In this document: positions 1-10,806 of the stretch, one piece after another
Layout of the letters: each line of letters starts with the position of its first letter
Numbering within the stretch: the first letter of the stretch is position 1
DNA from: Fusarium oxysporum f. sp. lycopersici 4287
Lineage: Eukaryota; Ascomycota; Sordariomycetes; Hypocreales; Nectriaceae
Reading direction: 5' to 3'
DNA length: 64,000 nucleotides
NCBI RefSeq assembly: GCF_000149955.1
Contig: NC_030995.1
Span: forward strand, 2,588,948 to 2,652,947
The notes under the pieces: model-generated
What the model saw: the letters and a program-made list of their open reading frames with translations, nothing else
What the model was told of the DNA's origin: nothing
Databases searched by the model: none
Position numbers and translations under genes: made by a program

Positions 1-2
1 TC

Positions 3-1730
3 GCTCCTCGCACCGAGACTGAGATCATCTTGTGTGACGAGGCTTCCAAGCTTCTTGGCATTGAAGTCGGCATTACTGATAACTTCTTTGATCTCGGTGG
101 ACACTCGATGATGGCGACAAAGCTGGCCATGAGACTTGGTCGTCGGCTGGATACTACGATAGTGGTCAAGGATATTTTCGACTACCCGGTTTTGTTCCAG
201 CTTTCCAAGAAGCTCGAGTCAGCTGGTACAGAGACTGGCGATGAAGAGGTACAGGTCGACGATTACAGCCCATTCGAACTTCTTTCGCACGAGGATCCAC
301 AAGATTTCGTCCAGCGAGAGATTTGCTCACAGCTCAGCATCTCATTGGATTCAATCCAAGACACCTACCAGTCCACCCAAATGCAAAAGTCCTTCCTCTT
401 CAGTCCTGGAACCGGTTCCCCACGACCTCTTACGCCTTTCTACATTGACTTCCCCGTCGACTCAGACCCTCCTACTCTTGTCAATGCTTGTCACTCTCTG
501 GTTCAGCACATCGACATGTTCAGAACAGTCTTTGTACTAGCTTCAGACCAGCTCTACCAAGTGGTTCTGAAGCATCTCGACGTGCCAATCGAGACGATTG
601 TCACCAACCAAAACGTCAACACTGCTACCAACGATTTCCTGGATGAGCATGCGCAGGATCCCATTCGTCTTGGAGAGTCGTTGATACGGATCGCTATTCT
701 CAAGCAGTCATCTTCAGTGCGAGTACTACTGCGACTATCGCACGCTTTGTATGATGGTTTGAGCTTGGAGCCAATCGTGCGCAACCTTCACATCCTCTTC
801 AACGGCATGTCGCTTCTTCCACCGACGCAGTTCAGGCGGTACATGGAGTACACTGCCAACAGTCAAGAGAAGGGTTTTGAGTTCTGGCGTGACGTGATCA
901 AAGATTCTCCCATGACCGTCTTGAGCGATACGAGCAACGTGGCTTGTCGTCGGGAGGTGGCACCTTCGAAGGCATTGCACTTGTCAAAGGTTGTCAGCGT
1001 TCCAAGCCAAGCTATTCGAAGCAGTATCGCTACGCAGGCGACAGTGTTTAACTCTGCCTGTGCGTTGGTCCTATCCAAGGAATCTGGGTCTAGCGACGTT
1101 GTCTTCGGTCGCATTGTCTCAGGTCGTCAAGGATTACCTGTCAATTGCCAGGACATCATCGGCCCTTGCACCAATGCCGTACCCGTTCGCGCACATATAG
1201 GCACAGGCGATAATCATCACCAGATGCTCCGCGACATGCAAGACCAATACCTGCGAAGCTTGCCTTTCGAGACACTTGGATTCGAGGAGATCAAGCGCAA
1301 TTGCACAGACTGGTCAGAGGCCACTGCAAATTTCGCATGCTGTGTTACATACCATAACTTTNNNNNNNNNNNNNNNNNNNNNNNNNNNNNNNNNNNNNNN
1401 NNNNNNNNNNNNNNNNNNNNNNNNNNNNNNNNNNNNNNNNNNNNNNNNNNNNNNNNNNNNNNNNNNNNNNNNNNNNNNNNNNNNNNNNNNNNNNNNNNNN
1501 NNNNNNNNNNNNNNNNNNNNNNNNNNNNNNNNNNNNNNNNNNNNNNNNNNNNNNNNNNNNNNNNNNNNNNNNNNNNNNNNNNNNNNNNNNNNNNNNNNNN
1601 NNNNNNNNNNNNNNNNNNNNNNNNNNNNNNNNNNNNNNNNNNNNNNNNNNNNNNNNNNNNNNNNNNNNNNNNNAACGTGTCCCAGTGGATGGGGAAGTGG
1701 AGGGTGCTATACGGAGATGTAGACCAATAA
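3..1730 (+). CDS. Non-ribosomal peptide synthetase, C-terminal end (thiolation + terminal condensation domain), partial
   Basis: The reading frame is open from the window edge, so the 5' part lies outside. It opens with a peptidyl-carrier (thiolation) domain: an APRTETE linker, then NFFDLGGHS, whose Ser (nt 105-107) would carry phosphopantetheine. From about nt 270 a condensation domain follows. Its active-site motif reads SHALYDG (nt 738-758), a variant of HHxxxDG common in C-terminal fungal condensation domains that release or cyclise the peptide. No thioesterase or reductase domain follows. A 312-nt N gap (1362-1673) interrupts the domain; the last 19 codons to the TAA at 1728-1730 are in frame only if the true gap length is a multiple of three. 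The peptide product cannot be inferred. Domain calls are firm; the exact C terminus is not. Confidence 0.88.
   Translation, partial: APRTETEIILCDEASKLLGIEVGITDNFFDLGGHSMMATKLAMRLGRRLDTTIVVKDIFDYPVLFQLSKKLESAGTETGDEEVQVDDYSPFELLSHEDPQDFVQREICSQLSISLDSIQDTYQSTQMQKSFLFSPGTGSPRPLTPFYIDFPVDSDPPTLVNACHSLVQHIDMFRTVFVLASDQLYQVVLKHLDVPIETIVTNQNVNTATNDFLDEHAQDPIRLGESLIRIAILKQSSSVRVLLRLSHALYDGLSLEPIVRNLHILFNGMSLLPPTQFRRYMEYTANSQEKGFEFWRDVIKDSPMTVLSDTSNVACRREVAPSKALHLSKVVSVPSQAIRSSIATQATVFNSACALVLSKESGSSDVVFGRIVSGRQGLPVNCQDIIGPCTNAVPVRAHIGTGDNHHQMLRDMQDQYLRSLPFETLGFEEIKRNCTDWSEATANFACCVTYHNFXXXXXXXXXXXXXXXXXXXXXXXXXXXXXXXXXXXXXXXXXXXXXXXXXXXXXXXXXXXXXXXXXXXXXXXXXXXXXXXXXXXXXXXXXXXXXXXXXXXXXXXXNVSQWMGKWRVLYGDVDQ
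1362..1673. other. Assembly gap (312 N)
   Basis: Run of N inside the NRPS condensation domain. The true length is unknown, so the frame downstream is unproven. Confidence 0.99.
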
Positions 1731-1913
1731 TGCTGAAGACTAGCGATGTTATTTCCTATGTAATGTAATTTATTCTACTGTTAATTCTAGATGATCAATG
1801 GCTTAAGTCTATCTACGATTACTCTTTCTCACCAGCCATTCATCATCGATGTAGTCATCGCTATCATGCCAGTTGCCTTCTAAAGTGATGAGTCTTTCCC
1901 ATCAGCTACAAAG

Positions 1914-2990
1914 CTAGTAAATCGACGCAAGAGTCATCACCAGTGTCACTCCGATTATCAAGGCACTTCCAGTCGCCAACTTATCTGCCCCGTTCTTCTT
2001 GGAGCTCTCAGTAGCCTTACTACTGTCCCCAGTCGCGGTGCCAGTGGAGCCCGACGAATCGTCACTTGAACCTGAACCACTATTGCTATCGGAGCTCCCC
2101 TTGCTATCAGAACTGTCCTTGCCGACACCAGCAGCGGTAATAGTATAGACGGTTCCATCGCCTCCGTTGGTATACGAGAAGACCTTTCCGCTCGCTGGTG
2201 CCGTGACGGAGCCTGGGTTGTTGCTCAAGGTGGCGGTACCGGTCTTGAGGGGATCATCAGGCTTGTAATATGTGCTGACGCCTTCCAAAGAGTACGAAAG
2301 CTTGGAAGAACAATCATACGTCTCCATGTATGACCCGCAGGATTTATAATCGACGTTTAGCTCTGACTCGAGGCTAGATATTTGTTTCAGGCCGATGAGG
2401 TTGGGGTCGGTCTTGGGGCATATCTCTACAATACTGATAAATGTTAGCATCGATGATTTAACAGTGCTATGGAATGCAGCATACCTTGACAGAGCTCCAC
2501 TAATCTCACAGCAGTTGCAGCCCTCTATTTGCTGTAGATTGCTTCCCGCATCGCCTGAATCAGCATTGTTCGAACACGTCGCCGTCTGTTGAATGGCATC
2601 TTGTATGTTGAGATAGACTTGTCCGACGTTACAAGAGCAAGCGCCTGGCGCATTCTTGGGAGCGGGGAAGTAGGGAACTGGTTGCTTGGCAGTAGCGCAG
2701 TTCATGAAGTACGAAACCATGTACTCCTGATACTCGCATTCCCAGACCCTATTCCAGCAAGTAGCCGCGTAGCAGTTGAAGTTGTCGACGTAGTCCTGGC
2801 AGCCGCATGCGAGGAGTTCTAGCTGGCTGTTATCGTGGCGAGCTTGAGCGATGCAGCTGCTCGTCTTCTTGTTGACTGAGGCCTGGCACTTTTCGAAGCC
2901 TGATGCGTCGGCACAGCCTGAGCTTGTGAGTTTGACATCAGCGGTGGCTAGAGCAGCCAAGCCGACAAGAAAAAGACCGTATGTTTTCAT
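1914..2990 (-). CDS. Cysteine-rich secreted protein, probably GPI-anchored
   Basis: Two exons, 2990-2485 and 2433-1914, with a 51-nt intron (2434-2484; GTATGC..ATCAG, branch GCTAAC) give 341 aa. The intron is in frame, so an unspliced read also stays open. The protein starts with a signal peptide (MKTYGLFLVGLAALATA). A roughly 230-residue region with many paired cysteines follows, including CGC, CNCC and CSC motifs. Next come a Gly/Ser/Asp-rich spacer and a C-terminal hydrophobic tail (ALIIGVTLVMTLASIY) preceded by small residues, the usual arrangement of a GPI signal. I see no catalytic motif and no clear CFEM pattern. It probably sits at the plasma membrane or in the cell wall. Function unknown. 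Confidence 0.82.
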   Translation of the reverse strand: MKTYGLFLVGLAALATADVKLTSSGCADASGFEKCQASVNKKTSSCIAQARHDNSQLELLACGCQDYVDNFNCYAATCWNRVWECEYQEYMVSYFMNCATAKQPVPYFPAPKNAPGACSCNVGQVYLNIQDAIQQTATCSNNADSGDAGSNLQQIEGCNCCEISGALSRYAAFHSTVKSSMLTFISIVEICPKTDPNLIGLKQISSLESELNVDYKSCGSYMETYDCSSKLSYSLEGVSTYYKPDDPLKTGTATLSNNPGSVTAPASGKVFSYTNGGDGTVYTITAAGVGKDSSDSKGSSDSNSGSGSSDDSSGSTGTATGDSSKATESSKKNGADKLATGSALIIGVTLVMTLASIY

Positions 2991-4398
2991 GACAGTTGCT
3001 TGCTAAAACAAAGTTACGGTACAAAGGGTGCCAAGCCATTGCTTGTTTGATGGAGCTTCTAGTGCCCGTTATGTACTTTTGCGGTTGTCTTTCAGCTCTA
3101 TGCAGGAGACTGTTGGCACATCCCGAGATATCCGTATTTCGCCTTGCGAGAGAGGGCATTTGTTGAAACAATTAAAGAATGCAGCTCTCATTCAGCCTAG
3201 ACTTGACCAGATTCGGAATGCGAACCTGTCATGTTGCCCTGTTTATATTACAGGCCCGCAACGAGCGTGCCGAGATGCCGGGCTGAGATATTTATTCTCA
3301 GCTCTCCTATCCCTTATGCCACGAAACATGCTGCCTGCTGCACTGTTTGGTTCACTTATTCAAAGGCTTCTTTTGGCATTCGTATTGTGTCAATGACTGA
3401 TTAAATGACATGGAATCGGGCGAGCCAGGCAGCCATTTGCCAAAAAGGATCACTGTGTTGAGCATGCCGTGTTTCTCATTTATACTTCCTTCAAGTGGAT
3501 ACGATACGATCTAGGGCGGAGAGCATTCCGCGCCAATAAATTCCTTCTGCGTCTTCAGCCTTATTGATATGTCAGACCGGCCTTTGATTCCGCTGACTAG
3601 CGGAAAGAGCCCGTTTATCTTATCCTGAGTTGAACCAGCTTATCTGTTACCGGACTGAAACCTTTCAAGCTTCTGCTGCTTCCATGTGTATTAAAGAGGT
3701 CTAAGCCTTGTAAGCTCTTAATGTAATAGTCTTATCCTCAGACAAAACAAGCAGTCTTGAGTTTAAGTAGCGACCATGCTATAGATTTATTTAGGTTATC
3801 ACATTAAGGTTGTAATTATTTCGATAAATACTTCTTGGGATATTCTTTTCTGTTACTAGGAAAGAAGAAAGACTTGACTACTGAACAGAATAAATGCAAT
3901 TGCATAAGCTGTATTTTAAAATTGACACCCTTTAGGGTAAGTTGACATTATGGTCTGTGCTTGGAGTTCTACTTTATTTTATTCTACAACAGTGGAGCTT
4001 TCTGCTATTCTGAGGCATGTATTTTAACCTGTCAGAGTCGCAATGAACAGGCAGTGTTCTGTATAGTCCAGCTGAATATGAGATAAACAGAGCCTGGGAA
4101 AGGGACTTAAGCCAGGGCCGAGTCTATTGCAGGTGGATTCTCGGCGAGCGATAAGAAAGTGGGTCAGCTAAAGCGGATCTCCGATAACATGTCCATCCAA
4201 TCACTGTTTTTGTGTTACGGTTAACTTTGCCAGATCAAGTATGTATGTACTCCGTACTGGAAGCGCTATCTCGGTGGAGCCTCTTCCCTGGAATACCGGA
4301 ATGCGGGGTAGCGAGCGTCTGGGCGCTGAAGGAGGTTCTTCTCCCCTGAGGCAGAACTTCCGGGATGTGAATTTCATCATCACTCTGTGAATGCAAGC
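2991..4398. other. Intergenic region, no gene supported
   Basis: About 1.4 kb between the divergent secreted-protein gene and the Zn2Cys6 regulator. The only sizeable open frame (3028-3396, +) has no domain, no signal and no splice-consistent extension. 3700-4020 is AT-rich. It should hold both promoters. Confidence 0.6.
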
Positions 4399-6480
4399 AT
4401 GGCTCCGGCTGTGACCATGACTGACGAGTCGAAAAGATGCCGTACTAAGAAGGCGAAAACGCGGAGTTAGTACACCTCTCAGAGATGTGAGAGACCTAGC
4501 TAACAGGCGTGTCTAGCTGGCTGTTCTATCTGCAAGAGACGCGTAAGTCGCGGTCTTGTCGCCACGAGAAGTCTATCGTAATACTGACTTTTTAGAAAAG
4601 AAGGTGAAATGTGATGAACAGCTGCCAGGATGCAAGAGATGCGCGAAAATTGGTGTCGAATGTCCCGGCTATCATAAGCCTGTGAAATGGTCGGTCAAGT
4701 ACGAGAGGTACATGGTTGATTCGTCACCGACTGCGGATAACTCCTTTTCTTGGTTCGACTCAGGTGCCAGAAATCTATCAAACTTGATACAGCCGAAATC
4801 AGACTCTGAAAGCGTCGAGACTCAGAACGACAATGACTCTGAAGTACAAGCACCTGGCCCTTCCACGCAAGGTTCTAGTTCAAGTTTATCTGATGCCAGG
4901 GAACACTTAGAGGACATGTTAGAAATGCATCCACCCTCGACGTTAAATTCAGAACAACCCTCGGCATTGTGCGACGATGTCCAAGCCGATGAGGAATTTT
5001 CTCTTGCGCCCGATGCCTTACATGATGACTCTCTTTGCCTGACTTCCTACACACCAACTCTACAAACATCACTCATCCTGGACCACTACTTTACAACAGT
5101 TTGCCATTTCAACTCATCCTTCGACTCGGCGAATAATCCATTCCGATCAGAAGTTGCCAGAATGATGGCCGACTCACCCCTACTCTTTGGTTGCGTGTTG
5201 AGCATGTCAGCAGCTCATTTATACCAGGGCGACAAAAAGAGCAGCTATATTCCACTGGAATTCCAGACCGAAGCAATGTCACATCTTTCACAGACATTGT
5301 CTAAGCTTCCTATGAGCAAGGAATGCGAGGTGGATGACAACCGGCCTACGGTCTTGGTATCTCGGGAGAAAATTCTGAATGTTTCGGATGACTTGCTCTT
5401 GAGCATTATATTCTTGGGAATGACTGCGGTAGGTATGTCCGCTCCTCTAGTCTGACCAGAACTGACCTGTTGACTCATTAGGCTTGGCATGATGTCTCTG
5501 CAACTGGTCTGCCACATCTCCATGGGTCACGACAACTATTCAGGTCATGGATAACATTAAACAAACTGACAGACATCGACAAAAGAAGAAACATGACGAG
5601 AACACAAATATTTGTGGTCTCATCCATGGTATATTGGGAAGCTATGAGCTCAGCTCTCTTCGACCAGCAATATGAAGGCTTATCACATCTCACCATCTTT
5701 TGTGATCCCCATCCCCCGGCACTCATCCAGCCTTGTCCATGGACTGGCGTTGCAACGCCCATTTTTGTGTTTCTTGCAAAGACACTAACACTGGTGCGGA
5801 ATAACCAGGCTCTGAAGAGCTTGCGGGTTTTCGAAACTGGGGAGATCCATCGGAGGGCCCTGTACGCTGAGTTACTCGTCAAAGCGACTAGTCTTGAACG
5901 TGAGATCGTGGGGTATCGGCTGCCCTATCTTGGTCTTATTGATGACATTGGAGATCCATGCACAACGCCTGATCACTTGCTGGCTATATCCCGCTGTTAT
6001 CGTCTGGCTGCCCTACTAGAGCTCTACTCTGCATTCCCGGAGACAACAAGGAGAGAGGAGAGACCAGACGGTGCTATTGATTTGCACCATGGTGATGATA
6101 AGACACATCTAGTCATGGGACTGGCATTCAGCATATTGGAAATCTTGGAAAAGATTCCAGACGACTCAGGGACAATATCGATACAGCTTCTGTCACTACT
6201 GATCGCTGGAAGTGTCCTGGGGCCCGTCTCACCAAGGGGAGAAGATGAAGGACCAAAGAGATTGGAAACACTTCGTTTGCGGGCTTTTGTTCGACAGCGG
6301 ATTCACAAGATGTATGCGGCTGTTCGTTTGGGGCCAATTGGAAACGTCATGCTTATACTGGAGGAGGTTTGGTCGCGTATGGACATGTTGCCGGCGGTTC
6401 AGAACGGGAACCCAGTGATATCGAGCTTTCACTGGATAGATATCATGTCAGAAAAAAGATTGGAAACAATATTTGGATGA
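4399..6480 (+). CDS. Zn(II)2Cys6 transcription factor
   Basis: Four exons, 4399-4465, 4517-4542, 4601-5428 and 5482-6480, give 639 aa. Splicing is needed to assemble the zinc cluster: [10 protein letters not shown] comes from exons 1-2, and KVKC with the rest from exon 3. The six ligands are Cys25, 28, 35, 42, 45 and 52 in C-x2-C-x6-C-x6-C-x2-C-x6-C spacing. An acidic Ser/Gln-rich linker follows. From about residue 160 there is a Fungal_trans_2-like regulatory domain ([11 protein letters not shown]...MSAAHLYQ). The third intron (5429-5481) joins GMTA to AWHDVSATG in frame. The protein should bind CGG-type sites in the nucleus. Its neighbour downstream on the same strand is an amine oxidase, which it might regulate; that is inference only. 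Confidence 0.88.
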
Positions 6481-6917
6481 CCAGGCTCAACTTATTTTAA
6501 TATTACCATTTGTAATAAAAGAAGCGGTTCACTATCTTATGAAAAGCGGTTCTCTTTGCTTATGACTATTTACAAATATACTTGGTTAATTAATCCTTTA
6601 GTATTGCATCTTGCGTGCAGGTAAATGCCGTGTTGTTTTGTATTGAATGCAGAGTCTGGCGTATTTGCGACATCAGAAGTGTTATTTCCGTCACTCACAA
6701 GTGTCAGTCTAGTACTAAAATGGACGTAAAGTGCGAGGTTGCTCGGCCTCGGAACGTCGGAATGACCACTTCGGCCATCTTATCAGCGACCTCGTACATT
6801 TTGTCCCAATGAGGAAATGAGCTCATGAGACATCCACTGCATTTAAGATGGCCATGTTGTCTATCAATAACCATGAGCATATCCTCACATATTCTTGCTG
6901 TATTGCATTTAGTCATT
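6481..6917. other. Intergenic region upstream of the amine oxidase
   Basis: 437 nt, AT-rich at the left; presumed terminator of the regulator gene and promoter of the amine oxidase. No other feature seen. Confidence 0.5.
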
Positions 6918-8495
6918 ATGCCAACTTCAAAAGAAGGTTATCTCTGGACCAGCAACGGCCTCACAACTGGTCTCGAAACAGACTCCATTATCAGGGGTAC
7001 ACCCGAAGCTTCACTCCTCGACAAGTACGATGTTGTTGTGATCGGAACAGGCTTTGCTGGACTTATCGCTGCTCGAGATATTGGTCTGACCGCCGTTAAG
7101 GTTCTTCTTGTCGAAGGCCGCGATCGCATTGGTGGAAGAACATGGACAGCCAAAGCTTTGGGAGAGGAGTTTGAGATGGGAGGCACATGGGTTCATTGGT
7201 AAGACTCTTGTTAGACAGTTGATACACAGCTCTGATGCTGTGATTCTAGGGGCCAGCCGCACGTTTACTCAGAGATTCACCGCTACAATCTTCAAGGCAA
7301 CCTCAAGACCTCAGCAGGAACAGCAGACGCCAAGTACACAGCTTATACTGCAAGTTTTGCTGGTCCAAGCAAGCTTGATACCAAAGAGACAAACGAAGCA
7401 GTTCAACGAGTAGCTGGCGCCTTCTTCGCCATTGACGGCCTGACCAGTTATGATTTAATGCCATATCCCCACGATCCACTGCGCGAACCAGCACTATGGA
7501 AGAAATATGAGTATCTATCCGCCAAGGATCGCCTCGACCAGCTGGACATTCCTCAGGTCGAGAAGGACATGTTTGATGCTATGATCAGCTCTTTTGGCTC
7601 TGTGCCAGGTTCACAGTGTGGTTTTGTCGAGGTGCTGCGATGGTATGCACTTGGTGGCCATTCAATGGCTGGCGTTTTCGAGCGCGCTGGGCTCTGTAAG
7701 CTCGGAAAGGGCGGTATGACATCTCTAGCACTGTCGATACTGTCTGAGTATAGTGGACATTTACTGTTCAATACTGTGGTTGAGAAGGTCGACCAGAAAA
7801 GCAATGGGGTCACGTTGACTACAAAGAACGGCCGACGTATCAAAGCCAACTACGTGATATCGACTATCCCTTTGTGAGTGCCGTACATCTCGATTTTAGC
7901 TAGACTTGGACGCTGACGACTATCTAGGAACTGCCTATCGGATATCTCGTTCAACCCTCCTCTCTCGCCATTCCGCCAAGAAGCTGTCAAGGCAGGCCAT
8001 ATCAACCAAGGTGCCAAGATTCACTTCAAGTTGAAGCAAACAGAGCCTGGCTGGTTCGCTATGGCAAGCGGCTACGGTAGGTCCCCGTGGTGCTTTGCGT
8101 TCTCCGACCACAATGGCAACACCAACAAGAACAATGGTACATATTGCATTGGCTTTGGCTACGGCGGACATCTCGCAGACCCACGAGCGAGCAAAGAGAT
8201 TATCGCAAGCTTCAAAGGACACATCAAGCCCGATGCTGATGTTGAAGCATATCTCACCCACGACTGGATGAATGACAATCTTGCAAAAGGTACCTGGAGC
8301 TGCTGGGGACCTGGCCCGGCTATGAGTCGTTGGCTCAAGGAGCTTCAGAAGCCTCATGGAAGAGTCTTCTTCGCCAGTGCTGACTGGGCTAATGGATGGA
8401 GAGGTTTCGTTGATGGAGCTATTGAGAGTGGTGTCACGGCGAGTGTCGGTGTGGCGCGGTTGTTGTCTGGCGAGAATCTCGCATCCAAGCTCTAG
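6918..8495 (+). CDS. Flavin-containing amine oxidase (monoamine oxidase family), PTS1-tagged
   Basis: Exons 6918-7198, 7250-7873 and 7928-8495 give 490 aa; both introns (51 and 54 nt) restore the frame exactly. An N-terminal Rossmann motif, VVVIGTGFAGLIAARD (GxGxxG at residues 43-48), is followed by EGRDRIGGRT and GGTWVHWGQP, the standard MAO fingerprint. Near the C terminus GTWSCWGPG places Cys427 where MAO-A/B and MAO-N attach FAD covalently. FASADWANGWRGFVDGAIESG is the usual final FAD-binding segment. The last three residues are SKL, a textbook peroxisomal targeting signal, as in fungal MAO-N (ARL). Expected reaction: oxidative deamination of an amine to aldehyde, NH3 and H2O2 inside peroxisomes. 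The substrate is not known. Confidence 0.92.
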
Positions 8496-8874
8496 TGATA
8501 GGCCTCATATGCTTGGAAAGTGCAAGATAGCCAAAATTCACGATACCTTAGGCTCGAGGTCAAAGAGATAAGACATTAATCTTTTAAACACTCTGGCTGT
8601 GACTATTGCAACTAATGATATAGTTTCTCAACCGCAAAATCACAGTCTGCTGTAATACCTGTTTCCAAATTGTCATGGGATCTGTGAATCTGACCTGACG
8701 AAATTCCCACTCAAAAGTGCTCCAGGTCCATCCCAAGTTATCATTGTCCGACCCTTATGCCCTTTGGTGCAATTTCAAGCACATGAGCAAGCTCTGCGGC
8801 AATGCAGAAGGTAGTAGGTCTGAACCTGCAAACAATATAAAACACCCCCTTTATCAAGACAGAGGGAGAGACTC
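8496..8874. other. Convergent intergenic region
   Basis: 379 nt between two converging genes; no feature seen beyond presumed 3' UTRs. Confidence 0.5.
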
Positions 8875-10355
8875 CTAAGGCGGACAACCCCAAATAAGAC
8901 ACCACGGCCAAATCATGTATCGCCCTAATTCCTTGAGCAAGCGTCCTATTATTTTTGTTAGCGAGCTCCCCTTCGTCTTTGCTTCTTCTTTTATCGCCTT
9001 TTTTTGTTCCTTCCACCTTGCCTTTTCCTGCTTTCTTAGCTCTTTTTCCCGCTTCTTTCTCGCGTTTTCATGCTGCTTCCATTTCTCTTTTCCCAATTTT
9101 GCCTTGAGCTCCTTTCTTTGCCTTATCTCTTTTGCCTTACTGGCCCGCCCCTGCACACACTGCGTTAGGAGCCCCTTGTTTGGGTCGAGCTTTGGTGGGT
9201 ACCCCGGAGGTGGACAGTAGGTGAGTGTTGGTCGCTTTTTGCCATGGCAATCCCAGTATTCAGTGTCCATAGTCTTGCATTCTTCGTTGACTTTACAGAC
9301 ATACCCACCACCATCATTGCCTAGGTTTGGGGCGGCTATGAGAACTTGCTTGCTGTGCTTGTCACAGTCATTCATGGGAATAAAGACATCCGGAACTCGA
9401 CCAACATCTATATCATTTATTAGAATTTTCCGTGCGATAAACATACAAGTTTGCAACTTACATGCAGTGTTCGCAACCTTGTACCAGATGCAGACTGTGT
9501 CATTTGGGCCGCCATTGCAAGTATACGAAGACCCGATATTGTAGGATTCCGTAACAGTGAAGCCCAATGCGACAAAATCAATGTTGGCTGTCGCAGTCCA
9601 TCCGAAGGCTAAGGTTTTTCCATTACTACTGCCAACAGAACATCCCTCGTCGTTGGGACAATGTACATTCTCCTGGGGTTAGTTAGCATTATGAGCAAGA
9701 ACAAAGAATAAGGCGTTAGCCGAATATAGAGGTGGAATCTTACCGAGACCTGCCGGTGGCGGTACCTCAAGTGAGGCCATCCTTGAAACTCATGTTAGGC
9801 ACGTCGCGTTCCATTAACTTAATCACAATACTAACCACTGCCGTCGATGTTTGGTGCGCCCTTGCGCCTAAAAAGCAAATAACCGACAGCTTTCGTGAAA
9901 AAAGCCGTTTTCAAAAACGTGTTCCAATCCGGATCCAGATCACCATCGATCTCGCTCTCCTCTTGCGTAGTGTTGGCAAAACAAGGGCCCTCCACGGTCG
10001 GTAACGTACTATTGGTAATATTCCACCATAACTTTCCGCAGTGAATGGAAACATACGGGGGGCTCATCTCTGTACTGCATATAGGCCCTCCCGCAAACAC
10101 AGGATTCTGGTGAACCCTATAGGTATTATTTCCAACTGTAAAGTTGCCTTCGCCACTAGAGTTGATCATAGAGAAGTCGATGGTGTCATTGGCCGGATAC
10201 TTTCTACCACATCTCTCTCCAATCAAGCTCCCCCCAATGCCGTGATATACGGTCAGAGAAGACTTGTTGTCTTCGACGTTTAGAGTGAAAGTAAGTCTGA
10301 TCATAGCCGCAGAAGTAACAGACAGAAGCAGAGAAGTCGCATAGACAAACCGCAT
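8875..10355 (-). CDS. Secreted protein with highly charged Lys/Glu/Arg helix near the C terminus
   Basis: Exons 10355-9836, 9781-9744, 9672-9462 and 9407-8875 give 433 aa with introns of 54, 71 and 54 nt. The start at 10355 gives a clean signal peptide (MRFVYATSLLLSVTSA). The ectodomain is cysteine-containing with N-glycosylation sequons (NSS, NFT, NNT, NIT, NST, NTT). A second module (ENVHCPNDEGCSV to VCKVNEECKTMD) precedes a Pro-rich CPPPGYPPKLDP segment. About 70 residues follow with alternating K/R/E and almost no hydrophobics, probably a long single helix, ending in the short hydrophobic, Trp-rich tail WPWCLIWGCPP. No known enzyme motif. The small second exon (38 nt) is the least certain part; a different reading frame there would read EVPPPAGL. 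Confidence 0.72.
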
Positions 10356-10806
10356 CTTTGATTTTGAATGAAGACGGGAATCAGCTGCTGTGAACAAGGT
10401 AAGTTTAAGAAGAAGTCTTTATCGTATAAGAACTGGAGGGTTCTTACTGATTGTGCCAGACCCTGATTGTGCTGCTTCGAAAGAATAGACGTGTTCCCTT
10501 GATGGGGTTCGCTGAGAGGCCAAACACTATTGGAAAACGTACCAAGAAATCTCGTGCTCTTGAGAGGAGGGGCAGGTCATGTTATACAAGTTTCTTATCA
10601 GCATTCGTAGGAGAAACTTTGAGGGCGCTCCGTATCACGCCTCGATTTATTTCGGGGCTGCAACCCTCACACTCGTGAGTTGCACGACACGAAGCCTCAT
10701 ATCCGGGGCGACAGACGCTGTCAACAACACCAAACGAAAAGCCGATGTCAGCCAGGATCCGACAAATCACCGTCTCTGTCATCAACTCTCAGATCATCTG
10801 ATCCAA
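10356..10806. other. Intergenic region
   Basis: 451 nt, presumed promoter of the secreted-protein gene. Open frames here are short and unsupported. Confidence 0.5.

Noticed and set aside
2434..2484. Unspliced read-through of the GPI-protein gene
   Set aside because: The 51-nt in-frame insert has a canonical donor, branch site and acceptor, and its residues look unlike the rest.
3028..3396. 122-codon plus-strand frame
   Set aside because: No domain, no signal peptide consistent with expression, lies in promoter DNA.
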